Below are positions 1 through 6,131 of a stretch of DNA of 10,676 nucleotides, in pieces. Positions within the stretch are counted from its first letter, which is position 1. Each line of letters starts with the position of its first letter. A program made the translations under genes and the position numbers. This stretch comes from Fidelibacterota bacterium (GTDB lineage: Bacteria; Fidelibacterota; UBA2242; JAFGTP01): positions 1-10,676 of the forward strand of contig JAIPJV010000045.1 of assembly GCA_021734005.1 (NCBI GenBank). Reading direction: 5' to 3'. The notes beneath the pieces are model-generated. The model was not told the origin of the DNA and did not search any database. It saw nothing but the letters and a program-made list of their open reading frames with translations.

Positions 1-888
1 ACCTGCTGATTCTGGATCCTGGATAGTGAATAGAAATTGCATTTTATTGCGCAGTCCCATATCATGATCAAAACCATCATCACCACAAAATGCTGCGACC
101 AGATGTTTGGTATTGACTGTTCCGCCAAACCATTCAACTCCATCATCTTTATTGGCAAAAACTTCTACATATTCTATTGTTGTTCCACTACCTACAGCAC
201 CAAGCGTCAAACCATTGATCTCATCTCCAGGGGCCAGTTCTGCACCACCATGACGAATAGATACATAGCGGAGAACACCGGAGTTGTCAGAATCATCAGT
301 CCCACCAAACCTGGTTCGGTCAGATTCCTCTTCAATACCTTCTATATAGGAAATACCATCAGTGGCTGTTTCATTGGTAACTGCTTTACCAAGAATAATG
401 AGGCCACCCCATTGACCGCGAGTATTAAACTCCACATCATAAGGATCGCTGACATCATCACCTTCAGCAGTGAATATAATCGGATTAGTGGCTGTACCTT
501 CGGCATAGATTTTTGCGCCTTGTGAAATGATAAGAGCAGCAGTAGGATCAGAATCGGCTTTGCCTTTGATAACTGTCCCAGCTTCAATATTTAGAACAGC
601 ACCATCTTCTACATAAACGAGACCATCGAGAAGATACGTTTTATCCGCTGTCCAGTAAACAGCTTCACCAGCATTAATATCACTGTCTGTGATTGTTTCT
701 GTGGTGGAACTGGCAGGTTGTTCTTTTAGGAAATTATAACCATCCAGTGCAGTCCAGCCCTGCATCCAGTTGCTAGAACCAAAAGCACCCTTATAATTTA
801 CTTCATCGAAAAACTCATCTGCTGAAACTAGCATTGGCAAACTTACAACCAACGCTAAAATTAACACTAACATTAGTGACTTTCTCAT
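1..888 (-). CDS. Secreted beta-helix-like protein, partner of the TonB receptor (3' end cut off)
   Basis: The frame is open from an ATG at 888 to the window edge, giving 296 codons with no stop, so the C-terminus is missing. A textbook AAGGAGG lies at 894-900, 5 nt before the ATG. Residues 1-23 form a classic signal peptide ending in LVSA before DEFF, so the protein is exported. Residues 90-110 carry the 'hydrophobic x V x x G A x L x I x x G T V I K G' pattern seen at the start of right-handed parallel beta-helices. GQWGGLIILGKA (158-169), YVSIRHGGAEL (208-218), IEYVEVFANKDDGVEWFGG (238-256) and CGDDGFDHDMG (268-278) are typical of a conserved secreted family in FCB bacteria that is often found next to TonB receptors. 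It follows the receptor gene by 82 bp on the same strand without an obvious terminator, so co-transcription is likely. Its biochemical role is not known to me; ligand capture or surface display is inference. A C-terminal secretion domain could lie beyond the window. Confidence 0.85.
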   Translation of the reverse strand, partial: MRKSLMLVLILALVVSLPMLVSADEFFDEVNYKGAFGSSNWMQGWTALDGYNFLKEQPASSTTETITDSDINAGEAVYWTADKTYLLDGLVYVEDGAVLNIEAGTVIKGKADSDPTAALIISQGAKIYAEGTATNPIIFTAEGDDVSDPYDVEFNTRGQWGGLIILGKAVTNETATDGISYIEGIEEESDRTRFGGTDDSDNSGVLRYVSIRHGGAELAPGDEINGLTLGAVGSGTTIEYVEVFANKDDGVEWFGGTVNTKHLVAAFCGDDGFDHDMGLRNKMQFLFTIQDPESAG

Positions 889-970
889 GGATTCCTCCTT
901 TAATTAACTTTCATTTTGAGTTTCATCTATTTTATTTATAAGCTGCTTTTGGTAATTATTTATTCCGATT

Positions 971-3871
971 TTATAAACTATATTTCAAACCCAGTGAATA
1001 GGAGCGTCCACTGCGATGCAATTTTGAAGTATAGGCCTTCTCTTTAAAAGTGTAAACCTCTCTATCTTTGCTATCCAATATATTGTTGATAGACAGTTTG
1101 AGATTAATATTTTCGGTGAGGCCTTTACTTATTGAGAAGTTCAGAGTACTAGCCGGCTGCTCATAAATATCTGGTGTACCGGTTTTCCCAATTGCTGCAA
1201 GTCTCTCGCCAAAAATGTTGTAATATAATGTAGATGATATTCCCTGTTTTTTATTGTCATAAGAGATACTGGCATTAAAAAGATAGGGAGACTGTCCCTG
1301 AAAAGGGCGGGTGCTTTCTATATTTGGATTGATTCTTCTCTTATTGGCAAGTTCCAAGCTATCCCGTTTAACTTCTGAATGAATTAGCGATGCATTTGAG
1401 TTTATGGCAAAATTTTTGAGAGAATTGTGGATAAAGCCCAGTTTTTGGCGAACTTCGAATTCAACACCATAGGATTTAGCATTGTCAACATTCACCCAGC
1501 TTTGCCAGTAATTTATGTCCTTGATCACCATTTCGATCGGATTCTCAAAGTTTTTGTAGAATCCTGTCACAGCCAAAAGTTGTCCGGGAGCATTAAACCA
1601 TTCCAGACGAAGGTCATAATTATCTATTAAAGTTCTTTGCAGATCTGGATTCCCTATGAATTTATCACCCTCTTTAAAATCATAAGAGACCAGCGGCGAA
1701 ATTTCACGAAAGCTAGGCCGGGCTAAAGTCTTACCGTAAGATGCTCTTATATTCATATTATCTTTGAGACTATAGACAATATTGAGTGAAGGCAATATAT
1801 CTTCAGTGACCACATTGCCTGCAGGCTGAGTAGTATCATCGCTGGCAACTTCCATATCAGTTTTTTCATATCGTGCTCCACCGATAATTCTTAATTTTTC
1901 AGTAGCATAAAAATCGGCCATCACATAATGAGCACTAATTTGTTGCTGACCTGTATAATTGTATTTCAACTGGTTGGTTTCCTTCAGAAAAATCCCAATA
2001 TCGAAATATTCTTTTCCATTAGGCATAATTTGCGACCCGATCGTCCCCATATTTTGATCTGTGAAAACACTATCAAAATTCCCATTGTATTCATTTAGCA
2101 AATTGCCGATATCTTCAGGAGGTTCGTAAATAAAACGGCGTTCATCAAAATCACGATCTTTATAAGCAAAGGAGCTACCAAATTTTATACTTTTTGCCTT
2201 TTGATCTGATTGGCTAAGAGGGACTTCAAAATTATAATTCCCCTCCCAGCGATTTTCCTGCAGATTGCGAAAATACCGTTCCTGAGGAATATTGGAGCGA
2301 ACATTGTAATTTGTTTCCTCTTCACCGGGAGTGATGGAATAGGTTAAATAGCGCAAATCAGGTTCATTTTGTTGGGAATTAGCATAAGAGGCCTGCCATT
2401 CTAATTTTGCTCTTCCCAGGCGATCAATCTGATGATTTCCCTCCAGTTGATAGGAAGCCAGTTTTCTTTCCTGGTATTGCTGGGAACTAACAACATAAAG
2501 TTCATCATCGCGCAGATCATAGGGGAAAGATCCCATAAAATTACGACCTGTTGCAATTCCATTTTGATTATACATGGTTGTTAGACTAACTATATCCTGT
2601 GGTGTGAATTTATAGCTTGTTTTTAAATTCAGTCCCCACAGAACCTCATCAGTAGTTTTTTGATCATTTAAATTAAACATATTTTCCAGACCGGTAGCAT
2701 TCTCTGCTGTTGATTTGAGCATCCAGCGGGCATAGGTTCCGTCCTGGTATCCACCAAATTTTCGACTGTACATAGCACTGGCGATATAACCAAGAGTACG
2801 TCCAAAAAGCCGGGTTTGATTACCAATTGAAAAAGAATATTTTTGGTTAATGGGAATATTTCTTTTCTCCGGTGTCATTTCATGCTGAAAGGCTTCTGTG
2901 TAATTTTCCAGAAATTGAGCCTCTTCACCATCTGTTCGGGCTGCCAGTCTATCAACATAGCGAAATGTATCAGGCACAAAGGATGGAATATCCATTGAAC
3001 CTCCATCTACTCCCAACAAATGAGAAGCCCCAAGATTGTTAACCATCAGTCCCTGATTGAAACTATTGGCTGAATTATATGAAAAAGATGAAGAGAAAGA
3101 CATATTAAAGCGATCAGGAAAATCTCTAGTTTTAATATCAACATTACCGCCGGAGAAATTTCCTGGTTTATCAGGAGTAAAACTCTTTTTTGTGACCACA
3201 TTATCGATCAAATTTGAAGGCACGATATCAATTGTCCCGGATCTTGTATAAGGATCAGCACTGGGAATTTCAGCACCATTCAAACTTGTACTTGTATATC
3301 TATCACCAAGGCCGCGAACATAAACGTACTTGCCATCGACAACTGAAGCGCCAGTAATTTTTTTCATAGCCTCAGCAGCATTTCCCAATCCGGCTTCCAA
3401 CATTCCTTCTGCACTAATGGCATCACTTAAAGATTTAGCTTTTTGCCGATCTTTCAAAAGCACAGCCTCAGTATTTTTAAGGGCTTTGGCAGTAACAATT
3501 ACTTCATCACCTTCCAGAGAACGGGGGCTCATTGGGAAATTCAAACGAGTCGTTTGATCCTCTTTGACATCAACCTTTTCTATCACCTTTTTACCATAAC
3601 CAATATAAGAAGCTACTACAGTATATTGCCCCGGCAATACGCCGCTTATGCTGAAAAATCCATTAATATCGGTGGCAGAACCTAAAGAAGTTCCCTCTAC
3701 AATAATATTTACACCAATTAAGGCTTCACCATTGGTTGTGCTAACAACGGTTCCCTGAATTTTACCATCCCCGGCTTGAAGATGTCCGATAAACAGGATT
3801 GTCAACATAAAAATTGAAACGATTTTTACAAGTTTACTCAAAAATTTCCTCAACTCAAATTTTTCAATCAT
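971..3871 (-). CDS. TonB-dependent outer-membrane receptor with carboxypeptidase-regulatory-like N-terminal domain
   Basis: A full-length 966-residue receptor for energised uptake across the outer membrane; its substrate cannot be read from the sequence. Residues 1-33 are a long-headed signal peptide ending HLQA. Residues 36-115 are a CarboxypepD_reg-like beta-sandwich (GKIQGTVV, GEALIGVNIIVEGT, DINGFFSISGVLPGQYTV). A TonB-box-like DEVIVTA occurs at 122-128. The plug spans about 140-255, with the strongly conserved YVYVRGLGDRYTSTSLNG (182-199), IDIVPSNLIDNVVTKKSF (214-231) and GGNVDIKTRDFP (241-252). The rest is a 22-stranded-type barrel with aromatic-rich strands, ending GRSYSLGLKYSL. The ATG at 3871 is preceded by a purine-rich AAAGGAAAGG. 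This plug signature belongs to a TonB-receptor group that commonly precedes a secreted beta-helix protein, as it does here. A phosphate-related substrate is possible, since some FCB receptors are phosphate-starvation induced and a PstS-like gene lies nearby, but no Pho box was found. Confidence 0.95.
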   Translation of the reverse strand: MIEKFELRKFLSKLVKIVSIFMLTILFIGHLQAGDGKIQGTVVSTTNGEALIGVNIIVEGTSLGSATDINGFFSISGVLPGQYTVVASYIGYGKKVIEKVDVKEDQTTRLNFPMSPRSLEGDEVIVTAKALKNTEAVLLKDRQKAKSLSDAISAEGMLEAGLGNAAEAMKKITGASVVDGKYVYVRGLGDRYTSTSLNGAEIPSADPYTRSGTIDIVPSNLIDNVVTKKSFTPDKPGNFSGGNVDIKTRDFPDRFNMSFSSSFSYNSANSFNQGLMVNNLGASHLLGVDGGSMDIPSFVPDTFRYVDRLAARTDGEEAQFLENYTEAFQHEMTPEKRNIPINQKYSFSIGNQTRLFGRTLGYIASAMYSRKFGGYQDGTYARWMLKSTAENATGLENMFNLNDQKTTDEVLWGLNLKTSYKFTPQDIVSLTTMYNQNGIATGRNFMGSFPYDLRDDELYVVSSQQYQERKLASYQLEGNHQIDRLGRAKLEWQASYANSQQNEPDLRYLTYSITPGEEETNYNVRSNIPQERYFRNLQENRWEGNYNFEVPLSQSDQKAKSIKFGSSFAYKDRDFDERRFIYEPPEDIGNLLNEYNGNFDSVFTDQNMGTIGSQIMPNGKEYFDIGIFLKETNQLKYNYTGQQQISAHYVMADFYATEKLRIIGGARYEKTDMEVASDDTTQPAGNVVTEDILPSLNIVYSLKDNMNIRASYGKTLARPSFREISPLVSYDFKEGDKFIGNPDLQRTLIDNYDLRLEWFNAPGQLLAVTGFYKNFENPIEMVIKDINYWQSWVNVDNAKSYGVEFEVRQKLGFIHNSLKNFAINSNASLIHSEVKRDSLELANKRRINPNIESTRPFQGQSPYLFNASISYDNKKQGISSTLYYNIFGERLAAIGKTGTPDIYEQPASTLNFSISKGLTENINLKLSINNILDSKDREVYTFKEKAYTSKLHRSGRSYSLGLKYSL

Positions 3872-3930
3872 TTTACTTTCCTTTCCTTTTTTTCCCTATT
3901 TCACATATGACACCCAAGTTTAAAAGACAG

Positions 3931-3959
3931 ATTTAAACAAAATGTAAACTCTAGTTCAA
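3931..3959 (-). promoter_or_regulatory. Candidate sigma70-type promoter of the TonB receptor
   Basis: Read on the minus strand, TTGAAC (3959-3954) is followed after 17 nt by TTAAAT (3936-3931), each matching the consensus at 4 of 6 positions. It sits about 60 nt upstream of the ATG at 3871. The -35 overlaps an inverted repeat (GTTCAA 3954-3959 and TTGAAC 3974-3979, with inner arms TTCAA/TTGAA at 3955-3966) that could be an operator. In AT-rich DNA this quality of match can arise by chance. Confidence 0.3.
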
Positions 3960-4142
3960 TTTTGAATTAATAGTTGAACATTTTCTTTAAAGCGGATAAT
4001 AATTCTGGATAGTTTTGAGTTACCGCGAATGTTGTTTAGCATTAATTTTAATAAGATCCAGGTTTAAGCCCCCAGATTATTGGATGATATTACCTAATTA
4101 ATTGGCACAAACTAGAACAACGAACGTGGTTCAATTTTAGTA

Positions 4143-4163
4143 ACTTCGGGTGGAACCCGGAGT
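4143..4163. other. Strong 9-bp stem with 3-nt loop (possible RNA structure or repeat remnant)
   Basis: The arm ACTTCGGGT pairs with ACCCGGAGT across a GGA loop, with one G-T wobble. The flanking TTTT (4135-4138) and AAAA (4164-4167) could lengthen the stem around a bulge. No T-tract follows in either direction, so it is not a typical intrinsic terminator. It stands out because its neighbours are AT-rich. It may be part of a structured RNA or a dispersed palindromic element; function is not shown. Confidence 0.5.
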
Positions 4164-4211
4164 AAAACTACTTACCTTATACTTACGCCTCGCAGCACAG
4201 GCAGATTTTAG

Positions 4212-4243
4212 AGGGTTGCTAAAACCTGTTTTAAAGCCCTTTT
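4212..4243 (+). terminator. Weak terminator-like imperfect hairpin
   Basis: AAAAC (4221-4225) and GTTTT (4228-4232) pair around a 2-nt loop. Outside them GCT/AGC-type pairs and AGG (4212-4214) with CCT (4238-4240) extend the stem around small bulges, and a short T-run (4240-4243) follows. It could end a short plus-strand transcript covering the 4143-4163 hairpin. No gene upstream on the plus strand needs a terminator here, so the call is tentative. Confidence 0.25.
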
Positions 4244-4250
4244 GAAAACG

Positions 4251-4271
4251 TTTATGAATGGTTTTCATAAA
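4251..4271. promoter_or_regulatory. Perfect 8-bp inverted repeat, candidate operator
   Basis: TTTATGAA and TTCATAAA form perfect 8-bp arms around TGGTT. A second overlapping palindrome, TGAAAAC (4243-4249) with GTTTTCA (4261-4267), shares the right arm. The repeat lies between a possible -35 TTGAAA (4242-4247) and a possible -10 CATAAA (4266-4271), upstream of the repeat-protein gene at 4404. That arrangement would suit a repressor site. The promoter elements themselves are weak. Confidence 0.35.
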
Positions 4272-4280
4272 TACATTATA

Positions 4281-4308
4281 AATTGTTTGCATACCTGGGT
4301 GAACAATT
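4281..4308. repeat. 7-bp inverted repeat upstream of the repeat-protein gene
   Basis: AATTGTT (4281-4287) and AACAATT (4302-4308) are exact inverted arms separated by 14 bp. A further pair, TTGACA (4330-4335) and TGTCAA (4354-4359), lies closer to the gene. Both are short and AT-rich, so chance occurrence is possible; they are recorded as possible regulator sites. Confidence 0.25.
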
Positions 4309-4390
4309 AAACCAGAAAAAGAAAAATAATTGACAACGAAATTTCACCGTCTGTGTCAAATTCTATGTAAATTGCAAAAAAATAATTCAT

Positions 4391-4396
4391 AAGGAG
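4391..4396 (+). promoter_or_regulatory. Ribosome binding site that fixes the start at 4404
   Basis: AAGGAG ends 1 nt before an in-frame ATG at 4398 but 7 nt before the next in-frame ATG at 4404. Normal spacing favours 4404, which also gives a cleaner signal peptide (MKRLVLILL instead of MDMKRL). Confidence 0.75.
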
Positions 4397-4403
4397 TATG
4401 GAC

Positions 4404-5285
4404 ATGAAAAGACTAGTTCTTATTCTTTTAATTTTTTCCTGTATTCTGATGGCTGGAAAAAGAATAAGCGCCGACAAAATAATTGAACAGATCAATGCCG
4501 GTCGAAAAGTTGAATATGTACACAAAACCATTCTAGGAGATTTGGATTTCACCGAATTAAAGAATATGCGCCAGGTTAATTCCTCCTTTGGCCGCCATGA
4601 AGAGTATGCCAGTTTTATTGAAGTCCCGATCTATTTCAAAGATTGTAAATTCAAAGGTGATGTACTTGGTTACAAATATGTAAATGGCGAGTATGATACC
4701 TATAGAGCCGATTTTCAGGCCGATATTACTTTTATAAACTGTGATTTTAAAGACGAGACTGAGTTCAAACATTCCGATTTCGAAGAAAAAGCAATTTTCA
4801 CAAACTGCACATTTTCAAAAGAAGCCAATTTTAAACATAGTGATTTTGAAGAATACTGTGATTTTTCTGGTTCAAGCTTTGAAAATGAAGCCAATTTCAA
4901 GCATGCTTCCATGGATGAAAAGGCCAGCTTTGACAAAGCTGTTTTTGAAGAAGAAGCCAATTTCAAATATACTGATTTTTCCAGTTATGTCAGATTTGCA
5001 TCAGCCGATTTTCAGGATGAGGGGAATTTTAAGCATACCAGCTTTTCCGGCCCAGCAATTTTCAAAAAATCCAGTTTTCATGAAAAAGCCAACTTCAAAT
5101 ACGCTTCTTTTTCCGATCATACCGATTTTTCAGAATGCATAATTGCCGGATTAACCAATTTTGAACATACAGATTTTTGCCAGGATCTTGTGTTTAAAGG
5201 TACAATATTTAATGGAAATATTGATGCTGAGCATGCCCGCATTCGCGGCGGATCTTTTACAAAATTTTTGCTGCAAAATAGATAA
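4404..5285 (+). CDS. Exported pentapeptide-type repeat protein with regular 22-residue units
   Basis: A 293-residue protein with a signal peptide (residues 1-23, basic MKR head, hydrophobic core, ISA before DK). From about residue 70 it is built of phenylalanine-centred repeats. From residue 120 to about 272 there are seven consecutive 22-residue units with Phe at unit positions 2, 7, 13 and 18, a 5/6/5/6 spacing. The units begin EFKH, NFKH, NFKH, NFKY, NFKH, NFKY and NFEH, and the corresponding 66-bp DNA units start at 4761, 4827, 4893, 4959, 5025, 5091 and 5157. The F-x4-F-x5 pattern resembles the Pentapeptide_3-like variant of the pentapeptide superfamily, which folds as a right-handed beta-helix. 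Classic A(D/N)LXX units are not seen. Function is unknown; a periplasmic or surface binding scaffold is inference. It stands alone on its strand and converges on the PstS-like gene with 6 bp between stop codons. The lipobox-like IFSC within the signal is poor, so cleavage by signal peptidase I is preferred. Confidence 0.88.
   Translation: MKRLVLILLIFSCILMAGKRISADKIIEQINAGRKVEYVHKTILGDLDFTELKNMRQVNSSFGRHEEYASFIEVPIYFKDCKFKGDVLGYKYVNGEYDTYRADFQADITFINCDFKDETEFKHSDFEEKAIFTNCTFSKEANFKHSDFEEYCDFSGSSFENEANFKHASMDEKASFDKAVFEEEANFKYTDFSSYVRFASADFQDEGNFKHTSFSGPAIFKKSSFHEKANFKYASFSDHTDFSECIIAGLTNFEHTDFCQDLVFKGTIFNGNIDAEHARIRGGSFTKFLLQNR
4761..5222 (+). repeat. Seven in-frame 66-bp coding repeats
   Basis: Units start every 66 bp from 4761 and encode the 22-residue protein repeat. 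The best-conserved DNA is the GAAGCCAATTTYAA-type junction between units. Elsewhere codons and residues differ, so these are old, diverged duplications and not a recently expanded array. Confidence 0.8.
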
Positions 5286-5291
5286 TTATTT

Positions 5292-6122
5292 TTAAAACTC
5301 CCATATAGGGAAATAGCCCACATCCTTTATAACTTGTTGACCCTGTGGGCCTAAAACCCAGTCAATAAACTCCCGAACTTCGCCTTCGGGAGTATTGACT
5401 GTATAAAAGTAAAGATAGCGGGAAAGTGGATATTCATCATTCATAATATTTTTCCAGGTAGGACGAATCCCATTAATCCGGCAGGATTTAATATTGGCCT
5501 GAGACCAGATACCGCCATAACCAATCGCCCGTCTGTTATCTTCAATCGCTTTTAGCAATCTATTATATGATGGCATATTGACTGCTTTTTCAGTATAATT
5601 ATTACCTTTTAATACATATTCCTTTAAATACAAATAAGTTCCCGAATTAGGCATTCGATTGAGCACCATTATTGGTTCATTAATACCGCCCACCTGGCTC
5701 CAATTCTGATATTGACCGGTATATATTTTTCTGACCTGTTGCAGAGTGAGATTGCGAATAGGATTTTGATTATTCAAATAAATACTAACCGCATCTTTTG
5801 CAATTCTGACAGCCATTCCTACAGAATTAAAATTATCTGCTAAAAGTTTGACTTCGCCAGCTCGAAGCGGACGGGAAGCAGCACAAATATCAGCATTATT
5901 GTTAACTAGAGCAGAAACTCCCGTCGCAGTCCCGCCTCCTTCGGTATAAATAGCAACATTAGAGTGTTCTTTCATGTAAGCCTCGGCCAGACGACTAACC
6001 AAAATCTTCATAGTATCAGAACCTTTAATGGTCAAACTGGTATGTTGAACATTTTGGAGATTATGGCACTTAGTGATTGGCACTATTAGAATTATTAATA
6101 ATAGATAGATAATTTTTCTCAT
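5292..6122 (-). CDS. PstS-like periplasmic phosphate-type binding protein
   Basis: A 276-residue extracytoplasmic solute-binding protein of the PstS/PBP-like family, which binds phosphate or a similar oxyanion in the periplasm. After an N-terminal hydrophobic signal (1-19) come ligand-site motifs typical of the family: GSDTM (34-38), GGGTATG (62-68), ASRPL (82-86) and RMPNSGT (156-162). Also present are IYTGQYQNWSQVGG (133-146) and YPLSRYLYFYT (231-241). Cys19 follows ITK, an imperfect lipobox, so lipidation is possible but unsure. I place the start at the ATG at 6122 because AAGGTGAT (6131-6124) precedes it. An in-frame GTG at 6128 would lie inside that signal and overlap the upstream gene. 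It follows the M28 peptidase stop by 2 nt, implying translational coupling. No pstC, pstA, pstB or phoU is present in the window, so it looks like an orphan binding protein. It could instead sense or present phosphate, not import it. Confidence 0.88.
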   Translation of the reverse strand: MRKIIYLLLIILIVPITKCHNLQNVQHTSLTIKGSDTMKILVSRLAEAYMKEHSNVAIYTEGGGTATGVSALVNNNADICAASRPLRAGEVKLLADNFNSVGMAVRIAKDAVSIYLNNQNPIRNLTLQQVRKIYTGQYQNWSQVGGINEPIMVLNRMPNSGTYLYLKEYVLKGNNYTEKAVNMPSYNRLLKAIEDNRRAIGYGGIWSQANIKSCRINGIRPTWKNIMNDEYPLSRYLYFYTVNTPEGEVREFIDWVLGPQGQQVIKDVGYFPIWEF

Positions 6123-6123
6123 A

Positions 6124-6131
6124 ATCACCTT
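6124..6131 (-). promoter_or_regulatory. Ribosome binding site of the PstS-like gene inside the peptidase end
   Basis: Read on the minus strand, AAGGTGAT overlaps the TGA stop of the peptidase and lies just before ATG 6122. It resembles the 3' part of a full AAGGAGGTGAT signal. Its position supports coupling of the two genes and the choice of the ATG over the GTG at 6128. Confidence 0.6.

Larger units (their letters stand above)
3872..4403. other. Gene-free divergent region (532 bp) with inverted repeats
   Basis: This region separates the start of the TonB receptor (minus) from the start of the repeat protein (plus). No convincing coding frame was found. It contains a candidate receptor promoter (3931-3959), an inverted repeat GTTCAA...TTGAAC (3954-3979), a GAAC-GTG-GTTC palindrome (4122-4132), a strong hairpin at 4143-4163, an imperfect hairpin at 4212-4240, and three further inverted repeats at 4251-4271, 4281-4308 and 4330-4359. 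The stretch 4141-4215 looks visibly richer in G and C than its surroundings. No tRNA-like or rRNA-like segment was recognised. Confidence 0.8.

Noticed and set aside
37..525. Open frame on the plus strand
   Set aside because: It lies opposite the truncated secreted protein, has no ribosome binding site and gives a low-complexity product. The minus-strand frame has a signal peptide, a perfect Shine-Dalgarno and conserved motifs.
3907..3932. Pho box upstream of the TonB receptor (two TGTC half-sites on the minus strand)
   Set aside because: The half-sites are 17 bp apart, whereas PhoB direct repeats are spaced 11 bp, and the second repeat is incomplete.
4143..4163. Intrinsic terminator
   Set aside because: The hairpin is strong, but no T-tract follows it on either strand and no gene ends just before it.
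4330..4358. TTGACA as a -35 element for the repeat-protein gene
   Set aside because: At 17-nt spacing the -10 position reads GTGTCA, which is no match, and the nearest TATA-like sequence is 28 nt away. It may instead be one arm of a TTGACA/TGTCAA inverted repeat.
6123..6128. GTG start for the PstS-like gene at 6128
   Set aside because: It would use part of the Shine-Dalgarno as its start codon. The ATG at 6122 has suitable spacing.
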